This document shows positions 6,751 to 14,598 of a stretch of DNA of 20,564 nucleotides, piece after piece (the stretch's first letter is position 1; every line of letters begins with the position of its first letter). Source of the stretch: an uncultured Clostridia bacterium. GTDB taxonomy: Bacteria > Bacillota > Clostridia > Oscillospirales > Acutalibacteraceae. The notes beneath the pieces are model-generated. The model did not search any database. It was not told the origin of the DNA and worked only from the letters and a program-made list of their open reading frames with translations. The DNA lies in assembly GCA_946628455.1 (NCBI GenBank), contig CAMOWP010000016.1:1-20564 (forward strand), in the 5' to 3' direction. The position numbers were made by a program, and so were the translations under genes.

Positions 6751-7386
6751 TTAATCATCTTTGAGGTGGACGTTCCAGCCCGTGTCTATCTTCTTTTTCA
6801 CCTTTTCCGTTGTTTCCTTATCCAAATCCGGCCAGTCAACAACCGTTGTTGCGTGGTCTTTAACCAAATGCGCCTTTTCCGCGCACAGCGCAAGCGGAGT
6901 ATCTGCAAGAGAATCGGAATAAAAATTATCAATCATCGGGAAGCCGTGGTCAAAGATATATTTTGCCTTTTCCTTTGCGTACATCAAATTGTTTGTGAAT
7001 ACGCCGAACTCGCGGTCATATTCAGTTGCCATAAAATTTACGCCGAGCCTTTTCGCAATGGGGCCGATAATGCAATCGGGTGAAGCGCTGATGATGAGGT
7101 CGTCGGGGCTTTTCTGCGCAAGATACCAATCCGAAATCCTGCTTTCGTATTTATCCCAGTATTTCTCAATCTGCTCGTCAAAATCGTCTATCATCGTAAG
7201 ATAACTAAACATTTTACGCTGGAGCTTATAGTTAGGAGCCTTCCCGAGCTCGTGCTGTATCAAGGTCCTGATAAGCCCGGGCAAATAGGTAACGGCTAAT
7301 TTCGGGTGGCGCTTTAAGCACCACAAGGCAAAGCCTATTGAGCAATCCGAATAAAAAATCGTTCCGTCAAAATCATAAACATTCAT
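6751..7386 (-). CDS. HAD-IB family phosphatase
   Basis: A 211-residue cytoplasmic protein with the haloacid dehalogenase motifs in order: DFDGT at residues 5-9 (nucleophile D5, acid/base D7), a long helical cap, motif II Ser in LIISASPD (97-104), a motif III lysine around 138-142 and the acidic motif DSLAD (158-162) for magnesium. The length and the cap between motifs I and II fit the HAD-IB (SerB/PGP-like) subgroup. Substrate is unknown; HAD-IB proteins of this type act on phosphoserine, phosphatidylglycerophosphate-like lipids or small phosphates. The gene starts 51 bp after the end of the large coiled-coil/NPCBM gene on the same strand and probably shares its transcript, although the ribosome site is poor (GAGTG). 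Confidence 0.85.
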   Translation of the reverse strand: MNVYDFDGTIFYSDCSIGFALWCLKRHPKLAVTYLPGLIRTLIQHELGKAPNYKLQRKMFSYLTMIDDFDEQIEKYWDKYESRISDWYLAQKSPDDLIISASPDCIIGPIAKRLGVNFMATEYDREFGVFTNNLMYAKEKAKYIFDHGFPMIDNFYSDSLADTPLALCAEKAHLVKDHATTVVDWPDLDKETTEKVKKKIDTGWNVHLKDD

Positions 7387-7437
7387 CTTTTACACTCATT
7401 TCTTTAATACATTTTTTCATTTCAGGTTAAGATGCTT

Positions 7438-9537
7438 TTAGTAAAGCAATACGGAGCTTAACGCGGCAGAGCCGTCGCCGCTTGTAAACGCGATTGTGAG
7501 CTTGTCACATTTGTTGATATCAACCGTAAACTCCTTCGGCTCGCTTGACGCGTCTATAACGTCAGAGGTGTAAACCAGCTTGCCGTCGGCATACATCTCA
7601 AACTGGCATTTTGAATTGCTGTCTTTTCTGTATTCGGTAAATACCCAGAGCCCGCTGAGCTTGCTGTACTTTCCGTCTAACAGAAATTCTGCTTTTTTAA
7701 TCTTCGAAATCTGAGTTCCCTCATCATTATAATCCGTTGTATCTCCCGTAAGATAATGGCTTATTTTGGTCTGAGGGAAGCTGCTGTTATCCGAATAATC
7801 TGTAATATTGATATTGTCATCCGCCTTTAACGGCTCGATTGAGGTAAGCCATGCGGGAACAACAACGTCGCCCTCTAAGCTTTTTGCTTTTGAGCTGTCG
7901 CTGCAGCTGATTGCAGGATTACCAAATCCCGCGGAATCATCGGAAACAAAAACAATTGTCATCTCTTTTCCGAATTTAAGGTCAGCCTTAACCTCCTTCG
8001 GCGCGCTTCCCTTTTCAAGCGTCGGGGAGGTGTAAACGGTTTCGCCGTCAACGATAATTTTAAAATAGTGCTTCTTGTCGGTATTTTTACCGTTTTCGCT
8101 AAGATACCAGGTGCCCGAAAGCTTATCAAATTTACCGCCGAGGTTATACGTTATCATTGAATACTGCGCGCTTGCGTACAGATTATTATCATACTTGTTA
8201 CCGTAATTATCAGTATCAGTATAATCTGTAACAACGCTTACTGCATCGTCCTTAGCAACATCCGAAAACTCAACAAGCTTCGTTCCCTGCTGCTCTTCAA
8301 CCTGCGAAACAGAGGCCGAAACAGACGCTTTTTCGGCTTTCTTTTCTTTTGAATGGTTAACAATCGGGCGGATAATAAATACGCCGATAAGAATAATCGC
8401 AATAATGATTATCAGGCAGCCTATACCCGAGCCCGAAGATTTATTACCCGAATCGGAAGGCTCGTCATTTGCGGAGGCGCTGTTGTATTCATTGCTATTT
8501 TTAAGTCTGTAAAGTTCATCCCAAAGCGCTTCGTTTTCCTCCTTTGCCTTAGCAACAGCACGCCAGGCTGTAACTTTGTCATTCGAGGCGTCTTCCGCTT
8601 CTTTCATTAGATTGTCAATTATTTGCTCCTGTTCTTGGATTTTATCATATTGCTGATTTATCGTTTCATATTGCTGATTTAACTTTTTTTCTGCTTTTTT
8701 TCTCTTGATTTCTTCTTTTTCTGCGCGCCTGTTTTCTTCTTCTGCTTTTTCTGCTTTTTTTGATTCTTCTACACGTTCACTTAGCGTTTCTTCAGATATG
8801 CCGTAAACATAATCCGAATCAAATACAAATTGTTCTTCGCGTTCAAAAAGATATATCATAATATCTTTATAGTTTAAATTGTATTTTTCGCAAAACTTTA
8901 AAATTTCAATTTTATTTCCTGCTCGTTTGATTATTTTTTCGCTTTCGTGATTATACTTGCGAATCATCATCCCGGCATCTTCACTGACATCATTTTCACA
9001 TAAGTTAAAAAAATCTTTATACCTTTTGTCCTGGGCACGGATAAGCTTCACATAATCTTCCGTTCCCGGGTGTGCCAGAATGACGCGATCGTCTCCCATC
9101 TCTTCAAGCAGCTTATCCATAGTATTGCAGTCTGTAATTCCATACCAATCTTTGAATCTTTGTCTGACATATTCTATTTTCAGCAATTGATTTTTAAGAT
9201 ATGCAATATCATAAGCGTTCTGACATTCTTTTGGGGAATATTTAAGGAACTCGTTAAACAGCCTGTTGTTATATTCTGCCCTTTTGCTTCTTGAGCTTGT
9301 TAAACTGCTGTCACTGTAAACATCAGCATTAATGGATTTTGCTTTACTGTCACCAATCATACGTTCAATTGCAGGATAGAACCTACCTGCATCGTTGGTA
9401 TTGTCTGCATTCTCCTTTTGTTTTTGACAGTAAGTATTATAATCATCCTTTATTGCATCATAAACAAGTTGTCTGAAAACCACAACAAACTCATCTTCCA
9501 ATTCGATGTTATGACTGCGCTTGTTTTCCCTTCCCAT
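7438..9537 (-). CDS. Coiled-coil, single-span membrane protein with two external NPCBM-like domains
   Basis: A 699-residue protein. Residues 1-250 form a soluble helical domain of no recognised family. Residues 251-345 are a highly charged coiled coil (EKAEEENRRAEKEEIKRKKA and following). After a Ser/Gly-rich linker, one membrane span lies at 372-390 (GCLIIIIAIILIGVFII). Two repeated beta modules follow, about 425-545 and 560-699, each with the NPCBM-like pattern G-G/D-K-F/Y-x-K-L-S-G-x-W, VDGETVYTSP or ADGKLVYTSD, then APKEV or EPKEF and a final hydrophobic strand. NPCBM modules bind carbohydrate at the cell surface. Without a signal peptide, topology should be N-in, C-out, making it a candidate transmembrane sensor or wall-tethering protein. 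ATG 9537 has AGAGGA upstream and a good promoter. That promoter shares an element with the ncRNA promoter 5 kb away. Confidence 0.85.
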   Translation of the reverse strand: MGRENKRSHNIELEDEFVVVFRQLVYDAIKDDYNTYCQKQKENADNTNDAGRFYPAIERMIGDSKAKSINADVYSDSSLTSSRSKRAEYNNRLFNEFLKYSPKECQNAYDIAYLKNQLLKIEYVRQRFKDWYGITDCNTMDKLLEEMGDDRVILAHPGTEDYVKLIRAQDKRYKDFFNLCENDVSEDAGMMIRKYNHESEKIIKRAGNKIEILKFCEKYNLNYKDIMIYLFEREEQFVFDSDYVYGISEETLSERVEESKKAEKAEEENRRAEKEEIKRKKAEKKLNQQYETINQQYDKIQEQEQIIDNLMKEAEDASNDKVTAWRAVAKAKEENEALWDELYRLKNSNEYNSASANDEPSDSGNKSSGSGIGCLIIIIAIILIGVFIIRPIVNHSKEKKAEKASVSASVSQVEEQQGTKLVEFSDVAKDDAVSVVTDYTDTDNYGNKYDNNLYASAQYSMITYNLGGKFDKLSGTWYLSENGKNTDKKHYFKIIVDGETVYTSPTLEKGSAPKEVKADLKFGKEMTIVFVSDDSAGFGNPAISCSDSSKAKSLEGDVVVPAWLTSIEPLKADDNINITDYSDNSSFPQTKISHYLTGDTTDYNDEGTQISKIKKAEFLLDGKYSKLSGLWVFTEYRKDSNSKCQFEMYADGKLVYTSDVIDASSEPKEFTVDINKCDKLTIAFTSGDGSAALSSVLLY

Positions 9538-9580
9538 AATAAAGTCCTCTTTTGATTAATTCTTCTCTTTTGTTATCTAT

Positions 9581-9624
9581 ATAATATCAAAAATCAGGCT
9601 GTGAATCAATACCGACAAATCGGC
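9581..9624 (-). promoter_or_regulatory. Leftward promoter with shared upstream element
   Basis: On the minus strand: -35 TTGATT (complement of 9604-9609), 17-bp spacer, -10 TATTAT (complement of 9581-9586). Directly upstream lies the element TCAATACCGACAAATCGGC as read on the plus strand (9606-9624), which includes CCGA/TCGG symmetry. A near copy, TCAATACCGATTTATCGAC, occurs in the same position relative to the ncRNA promoter at 14599-14617 (reverse complement). Confidence 0.62.
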
Positions 9625-9635
9625 TTCTTTGCAAT

Positions 9636-9708
9636 ATGGATAATACCCCTACGGTTTTGGAATTATCTTTATGGATAATACCCTGACGGTTTTTGGGGTG
9701 TTATCCAT
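9636..9708 (+). repeat. Two short repeat copies of the ATAATACCC-CGGTTTT family
   Basis: Copy A (9640-9660) reads ATAATACCCCTACGGTTTTG. Copy B (9675-9696) reads ATAATACCCTGACGGTTTTT. Copy B is part of a hairpin: ATGGATAATACCC (9671-9683) pairs with GGGTGTTATCCAT (9696-9708) with a single wobble. Related copies occur at 9713, 9895, 10110, 14866, 14903 and 17427, all in the same orientation. Confidence 0.7.
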
Positions 9709-10075
9709 ATGAATAATACCCCTACGCTTTTTCAAGGGGCATTATTCACTCCTTTATTTTCTTTTTTTATTTTTTGTTTTTTGTTATTGGGAACGGTTTT
9801 TGTGTTGTTTTCCGTTCCCGCTTTCGTGTTATGCGGAAGCCGCAATATCGGCAGGTATTCCGTTTTCGGTATATCTGCAGGTATTGCTATATGAATAATA
9901 CCCCTCCGCTTTTTCAAGGGGTATTATTCACTCCTTTCTTTTCTTTTTTTATTTTTTGTTTTTGTTTTGTTATTCGGAACGGTTTTGTTTGTTTTCCGTT
10001 CCCGCTTTCGTGTTATGCGGAAGCCGCAATATCGGCAGGTATTCCGTTTTCGGTATATCTGCAGGTATTGCTATA
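9707..10075 (+). repeat. Tandem duplication of a 182-184-bp non-coding unit
   Basis: Unit 1 (9707-9888) and unit 2 (9889-10075) are nearly identical apart from a T-rich stretch with small indels. Each starts ATATGAATAATACCCCT. It has a hairpin with 12-bp arms: GAATAATACCCC with GGGGTATTATTC, perfect in unit 2 and with one mismatch in unit 1. A long T-rich run follows, then a second hairpin GGAACGG/CCGTTCC, then GCGGAAGCCGC and a GGCAGGTATTCCG segment. The hairpin plus T run resembles a rightward terminator, but no rightward gene leads into it. The open frames beginning MNNTP in each unit have no ribosome site and lose frame between units, so I treat the DNA as non-coding. It lies between the 3' end of the RdRP operon and the promoter of the NPCBM gene. 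Confidence 0.85.
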
Positions 10076-10083
10076 CTCCTTTT

Positions 10084-10127
10084 AAGGCGGGGCTCTCCAT
10101 CCCGCCTTTAAAATTGCCCGCCGGTTT
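10084..10127 (+). repeat. Left boundary hairpin plus 18-bp direct repeat
   Basis: A hairpin AAGGCGGG (10084-10091) with CCCGCCTT (10101-10108) is followed by the core AAAATTGCCCGCCGGTTT (10110-10127). The same layout, hairpin then AAAATTGCCCGACGGTTT, occurs at 17406-17444 with 17 of 18 core bases identical. The two copies bracket the RdRP operon, the ncRNA, clpP, the TraG-like gene and the 121-residue gene. The core ends on the last base of the 298-residue gene's stop codon. Confidence 0.65.
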
Positions 10128-11023
10128 TATTCGCAAACGGTCATAGGGGTGCAGCCGTTATCCTCAAGGACTACATATCCTTCCTCAATATATTTTTCTT
10201 TTTCGCCTGCGTCAATAATAAAGAAGCCGACATCTTCAACCAGCTTTTTGGGCCTGAACTTAACTATTTTGTTTTCACCCATCGGATAATCCCTGTCAAA
10301 GCATTTTGCAACAGATTGGTTATTTCTGATTTTTCCGGTGCCGAACCAATTGAGGAGCTCGCCCTGGTTAATTAAAGAATAGCTCTGATTTTCTGTTTTA
10401 TTAATAAGACAGGCAGCGGCTATTTTATATATATTATTTAAAACGTCTCTGCGCAGACCTTTTGTATTAAACTGCTCAAATGCTATTTTATCAGCAACAA
10501 GCATTCTCTCCCTTAACGGGCCTGCGTTAACCGCGTTTGCAATAGCGCGGTCAGCAGTTTTCACATTTAAATACTCGCTTTTAATTTTACTGTCAAAATC
10601 ATAGATATCAGGATGCTTAAAGGAATCATAAGCATCATCCAGTTTTTTAAGCAAACTGTCTGCCTTCCCGTTGTTCAGCAAACGAATCCGCATTGGAAGC
10701 AGAGCGAAAATTGAATCAATCTCTTCTTTTATTTTACATTTACAGTCGCTGAACTTGCAGCGCTCACAGTAAGCATAACCGCTCCATGCAAACAACGCCT
10801 GCTTTGTGCATTTTACCTTTTCCTCAAGGCTTTCAGGCATATCCTCGCTGAAAAAGAAATGCCTTGCAATAATCTCATAAGCGCGCACAATGCCCGAAAG
10901 GCTATCCTTCAGATTCTCATCTCTGAGCCGCGAAGGCTCACTGTCAGGCTCACTGTCAAGCTTACGGTCAATAAGAAGCTCTTTATTTGTATATTCCTCA
11001 TATTCCCTTATTTCGTTAAGCAT
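10127..11023 (-). CDS. Unknown protein with a Cys cluster, co-transcribed with the RdRP
   Basis: A 298-residue soluble protein, not recognised. The N-terminal 40 residues are acidic, with a small repeat SEPDSEPS. Residues 40-130 are helical and carry CERCKFSDCKCK (C86, C89, C94, C96), a likely zinc or iron-sulfur knuckle, with C72 nearby. The C-terminal half is mixed, with FGTGKIRNNQSVAKCFDRDYP (228-247, split here only for description) and a final beta-like region VGFFIIDAG...EGYVVLED. No membrane spans. It begins 11 bp after the RdRP stop, with AAGGG as ribosome site, so it must be expressed with the polymerase and is its most likely partner, perhaps as a nucleic-acid-binding or template-recruiting subunit (inference). 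A single gene-end repeat and a hairpin follow it. Confidence 0.82.
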   Translation of the reverse strand: MLNEIREYEEYTNKELLIDRKLDSEPDSEPSRLRDENLKDSLSGIVRAYEIIARHFFFSEDMPESLEEKVKCTKQALFAWSGYAYCERCKFSDCKCKIKEEIDSIFALLPMRIRLLNNGKADSLLKKLDDAYDSFKHPDIYDFDSKIKSEYLNVKTADRAIANAVNAGPLRERMLVADKIAFEQFNTKGLRRDVLNNIYKIAAACLINKTENQSYSLINQGELLNWFGTGKIRNNQSVAKCFDRDYPMGENKIVKFRPKKLVEDVGFFIIDAGEKEKYIEEGYVVLEDNGCTPMTVCE

Positions 11024-11034
11024 AATAACACCCT

Positions 11035-14000
11035 TTATAATTCTTTCTCATCTTGCTCAGTAAGCTGTTTTTCTGCGCTGCGGTAAGCGTTAACAACAGC
11101 GGCGATTTCATCGCTTGTGAACATCCTCCACATAAAGCGGTTTTTCTTTAACGCCCTGCAGTATTTAATTGCTTCGGCGCTGTTGAAGCTTCCGTCAGGC
11201 TTTTTAAAAATCTCCCTGAGATACCTTCTGCAGCAGTTAACAATCTCTTTTTCTGAGGAAATCTGCTTTTCTTCAACTATGCCGTCCCCGTCTTCAATAT
11301 CATCATTACCGAAATCACTGTATACCGCCTGTTCATCTTCAAGCACTTTTTCGGCAATGCGGATACCCTTGCGCTCAAAAAAGCACCTTTTCATTTCATT
11401 ATAGGCTTTTGTGTTTCTGCGCACATTCTCAGATTCTTCGTAGTCATCGTTTAGCGTTTTGGAACGGCCCATTGTTTCAATGATATTTTGCTGAATAAGC
11501 ATCAGCGGGAGCATTCTGTACCCGTCAAAACGGAAATCAAAGAGAATTGCGCGGATTGCCGCTTGCAGCTTCGGAGATTCCTTATAAAAATCCTTCCCCG
11601 TTATTTCATAAAGAATTTCAGCTTTTCTTTCTTCATTATTACCCAAAAATTCCCAGCAGGTGTTAATGATTTTTGTTCTTATCGTATCTTTCGGAAGACT
11701 GAAGCCGCAAAGATAATCCTTAACTGCTTCAAAAGCGCCAATTACAGTTAAATCATCGGTAATTACGGAATCAAAGCTGTCATATTTTCTCATAAGAAGC
11801 ACGGAGATTATTTTAACTATTTCCTTGCGTGTGTCTTCCTTTTCTTTATATGTCTTGGAAAAGCTACAATAAGCGACATATGCATTAATCAGCTCCAAAA
11901 GCGCCATGCTCTTTTCATCATTAACAATTTCGCTTTCCCAGTCCTTCTCCGTTTCAAACGTGAAAAGCTGAACGTCTTTTGCCTTTTTGGGCAGGCTTAT
12001 AACGTTGAGCGCCCTGTCGAAATTGACCTTGAAGAAGCTCGGAAGATTATCGATGTTTACAACGTTTTCATCAAAATCAATAATCTCGCGAACGATTTTT
12101 TTGCGGTCTTTATCAAGGTCTTCTTTCTTTTTGCCGAAATCATACCCTCTGATTTTTCCGTCCTTTTTGCCGACATATTCAATGTACCTGGCTCTTGTCG
12201 GTTTTTTGGGAATCATAAACGAAAAATCAGGCGTGAACGCGGTTTTTGCAGAGTCAATTTCAACACCGCCCACTATTGTTGCATACGCGCCGACATCAAA
12301 TATTTTTTCATCCTCAGAATCGGGACAGGCTTCAGGAACAATGTTTTCCTTTATAAACTTTTTTATGTTGCAGTACTCGTCACAATATAAGCTGTATTCA
12401 GGCTTTTTGCTGTTGCTTTCATCCTTAACAAATTCTTTAATACGGCTGAATTTTTCTTCCTCAACGTCATTCGCCTTGCCAAGAAGTATGCCGAGATTGC
12501 TGATTCTTCCGATTGAGCTGTTAAAGCCGTTGAAAAGTGATTCAAGGCAATAAACAAGACTTTCGTTGAAACGGTCTTCCCATTCTGAACGGATATGTAT
12601 TGATTCGCCCCCTAAGCCCGGAATTGTTACAACGGACTTATTGCGCTTACCTTCGTCGTTGTAGCCGTATTCCTTAACGGCGCTGTTTATTCTTTCATCA
12701 AGCGAAATAACGCAGCGGTCTCCGTCCTGGTCAGCACCGCCGAGCTGGCTGATTGCAATTGAATCGCGCGAAATGAAAACGCAGCCGCCAAGATGGGCAA
12801 AATACTTTTTATATAAATCTTCCTCATTGCAGAATTTTAAGAGCGCAGGCTCAAACTTGCTGTAGCAGGGATTACGGAACATAGCATAGCTCTCGCCGTT
12901 TTTAAACTTATCCGTTCCGGGAACAAAGAAGGATTCCAAACCAAGAATTTTTTCCTTTAAATCCTTTGGGAGCGTTTCCGTTTTGCAAGCCTTCCCGGCA
13001 AGATATATAAGGAAATAAAGCGGGTCGCGCACAATGTACTTTGACGTTCCGTCAATCCTGAACTTGCCGCGCACCAGCTTTTTTAACGCAGATTGCTTCT
13101 TTTTCCGAAGCTCCTCCTTAACCTCCGTTTCATAAATGAAATAAGGATTCAGCCTTATTGCCGAGGCGATGTTGCTGTTTTCGTTTGAAACGAGGGCGTT
13201 GCAGGTGTTTTCAAGGTTTTCCTTATCTGAAAAGTCAAGAGCATAATTTCCGTTTTCATCGGTTTTGAAAAACGGGTCAATTACCTCGTTAACAAGCTCC
13301 TTAAAAGTATTGCTGTCAAGCTTCGGAAGGGCGTTTAAAAACTGATAGTTGAATTCAACCCTGCCCGAATCCTTATATTTCAGCTCCGTAGCCTTGATAT
13401 AAAGAGCGTGGTTATACTTATAAAACCCGTTAAAATATTCCTTCATCGGGTCTGTGATTTTATCCTGCTCCTGCCAGGTTTTCATAGCTCCTGCGAACTT
13501 GAACTGGCTTTCCGTAAGGATAATTTCAGCCTTAAGAAGATTTCTTTTTATGCCGAATATGTCCTCAATCCAAAGCTCTGCGGGCTCCTTGTTCAGCTCC
13601 TCTCTGAAAAAGCGTTTAAAGTCAACAGTGTGAAGCATGCCCTTTCCGAACGGCATACGAATCTGAAAAGAGCCGGCGTTTTTCTTTTGCCCGATTTCAG
13701 AGTTGAGAGCAGAGTTTATGCACCCCGCCATTTCGGGCGAAATGATTCCCTGACCGTCGAACAGATTTATCTCGGGCTCTTTCTGTGCGGATATAAGCTT
13801 CAGGCGGTTAGTTTTATCTATCTGTTTACCGCTTAATAATTCAACTCCGTGCATCTTACTGTAATATTTTTCGCTGCAATCCTTTATAACGATAACCGTA
13901 TTCTCATTGAGACCGAGCCCTTCAACGCGCACTCCGTCAGTTAAATAAAGTCCCCTGTAAGCATAATACTTTGAAGGGTTAAACTGAACGTTTTTCAGGT

Positions 14001-14523
14001 CCATATCAAGCATTATTCTCGGCTCGATAACCTTTTTTATTTCTTCGTCGATAAAGTAATCCGTTTTATTTCTGACCATGTTTGCCCCATGCTCAAAATA
14101 TCTGTAGCGGCGGCGGATATCGTCTCCGTTTTCATCCTTACCGAAGAATATTTCAAAGCCGTCATGGTACAGCCTCCAGATTTTTTCAGCTTCCTTAAGC
14201 GCCTTATCCTCGATTTGCTTTCCGTTTTCAAGAGCTTCATTTACTCTTATGAAATCGCTTGGGTTAACCTTACTGCATATTCCGCCGAAATCCAGCTTGA
14301 ACAGAATATTATTGAGCGAATATGTGTTATATTTCCCGCTCTTCGGGTTGAAGCCATTATCAAGGCACATATTAATCTGGTCAAAAAGAGCGTTTGTATT
14401 CTGATACTCTCCCTCAATAAGATAGTTTGATTTTGAAAAATCGTTTGAAAAATCAACCGCAGTGATTTCGTCATCATTAAATAACGACTCGGCTTTGATT
14501 GTTGTAATATAATATTTTTTCAT
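11035..14523 (-). CDS. Eukaryotic-type RNA-dependent RNA polymerase homologue (double-psi beta-barrel)
   Basis: An RNA polymerase of the cellular RdRP/QDE-1 superfamily, 1162 residues. Motifs occur in the order known for that superfamily: LFDGQGIISPEMAG (254-267), SFQIRMPFGKGML (285-297, KG lysine of the first barrel), FRNPCYSKFEP (549-559, equivalent to the R-S/N-PCLHPGD box), LGGADQDGD (594-602, metal-binding D598, D600, D602), IGRISNLG (671-678) and VEIDSAKTAF (754-763, like the vDxxKtG box). Retention of all these implies an active enzyme, copying RNA or possibly transcribing DNA, as shown for the distant phage enzyme YonO. The start is ATG 14523, with GGAG 7 bp upstream. The longer frame to 14619 would run through the consensus promoter at 14554-14582. 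No Argonaute or Dicer gene is in view. The neighbours are a Cys-cluster protein (same operon) and a divergent structured RNA. Confidence 0.88.
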   Translation of the reverse strand: MKKYYITTIKAESLFNDDEITAVDFSNDFSKSNYLIEGEYQNTNALFDQINMCLDNGFNPKSGKYNTYSLNNILFKLDFGGICSKVNPSDFIRVNEALENGKQIEDKALKEAEKIWRLYHDGFEIFFGKDENGDDIRRRYRYFEHGANMVRNKTDYFIDEEIKKVIEPRIMLDMDLKNVQFNPSKYYAYRGLYLTDGVRVEGLGLNENTVIVIKDCSEKYYSKMHGVELLSGKQIDKTNRLKLISAQKEPEINLFDGQGIISPEMAGCINSALNSEIGQKKNAGSFQIRMPFGKGMLHTVDFKRFFREELNKEPAELWIEDIFGIKRNLLKAEIILTESQFKFAGAMKTWQEQDKITDPMKEYFNGFYKYNHALYIKATELKYKDSGRVEFNYQFLNALPKLDSNTFKELVNEVIDPFFKTDENGNYALDFSDKENLENTCNALVSNENSNIASAIRLNPYFIYETEVKEELRKKKQSALKKLVRGKFRIDGTSKYIVRDPLYFLIYLAGKACKTETLPKDLKEKILGLESFFVPGTDKFKNGESYAMFRNPCYSKFEPALLKFCNEEDLYKKYFAHLGGCVFISRDSIAISQLGGADQDGDRCVISLDERINSAVKEYGYNDEGKRNKSVVTIPGLGGESIHIRSEWEDRFNESLVYCLESLFNGFNSSIGRISNLGILLGKANDVEEEKFSRIKEFVKDESNSKKPEYSLYCDEYCNIKKFIKENIVPEACPDSEDEKIFDVGAYATIVGGVEIDSAKTAFTPDFSFMIPKKPTRARYIEYVGKKDGKIRGYDFGKKKEDLDKDRKKIVREIIDFDENVVNIDNLPSFFKVNFDRALNVISLPKKAKDVQLFTFETEKDWESEIVNDEKSMALLELINAYVAYCSFSKTYKEKEDTRKEIVKIISVLLMRKYDSFDSVITDDLTVIGAFEAVKDYLCGFSLPKDTIRTKIINTCWEFLGNNEERKAEILYEITGKDFYKESPKLQAAIRAILFDFRFDGYRMLPLMLIQQNIIETMGRSKTLNDDYEESENVRRNTKAYNEMKRCFFERKGIRIAEKVLEDEQAVYSDFGNDDIEDGDGIVEEKQISSEKEIVNCCRRYLREIFKKPDGSFNSAEAIKYCRALKKNRFMWRMFTSDEIAAVVNAYRSAEKQLTEQDEKEL

Positions 14524-14553
14524 AGGCAACTCCGAAAATTTGTAATTAAGTAT

Positions 14554-14582
14554 ATTATAATAATGATTCTCGTTTGTGTCAA
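14554..14582 (-). promoter_or_regulatory. Perfect consensus promoter of the RdRP operon
   Basis: On the minus strand: -35 TTGACA (complement of 14577-14582), 17-bp spacer, -10 TATAAT (complement of 14554-14559). Transcription would begin near 14547, giving a leader of about 24 nt before the ATG at 14523. Both boxes match the consensus exactly, so expression should be strong unless repressed. It is back-to-back with the ncRNA promoter, 30 bp away. Confidence 0.85.
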
Positions 14583-14598
14583 ATAACGCCGAATTGAG

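Noticed and set aside
9707..10075. CRISPR-like array
   Set aside because: Only two long units of 182-184 bp with no spacer-like unique segments; the direct repeat is the whole unit, and no cas genes are present.
9709..10085. Two open frames beginning MNNTP in the tandem repeat units
   Set aside because: No ribosome binding site, low-complexity Phe-rich translation from T runs, and indels not in multiples of three between the units; the start lies in a hairpin arm.
10918..10975. Short direct repeats CTCACTGTCA within the 298-residue gene
   Set aside because: They encode the small in-frame repeat SEPDSEP and do not look like a mobile or regulatory element.
11987..12553. 188-codon plus-strand frame inside the RdRP gene
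   Set aside because: Shadow of the minus-strand gene; Ser/Leu-rich composition and no expression signals.
11035..14523. Reading the large polymerase as a DNA-directed RNAP beta' subunit
   Set aside because: A beta' subunit would show NADFDGD and zinc-binding and bridge-helix boxes. Here the order DGxGxIS, QIR-KG, RNPC, GADQDGD, DSAKT is that of single-chain RdRP-type enzymes.
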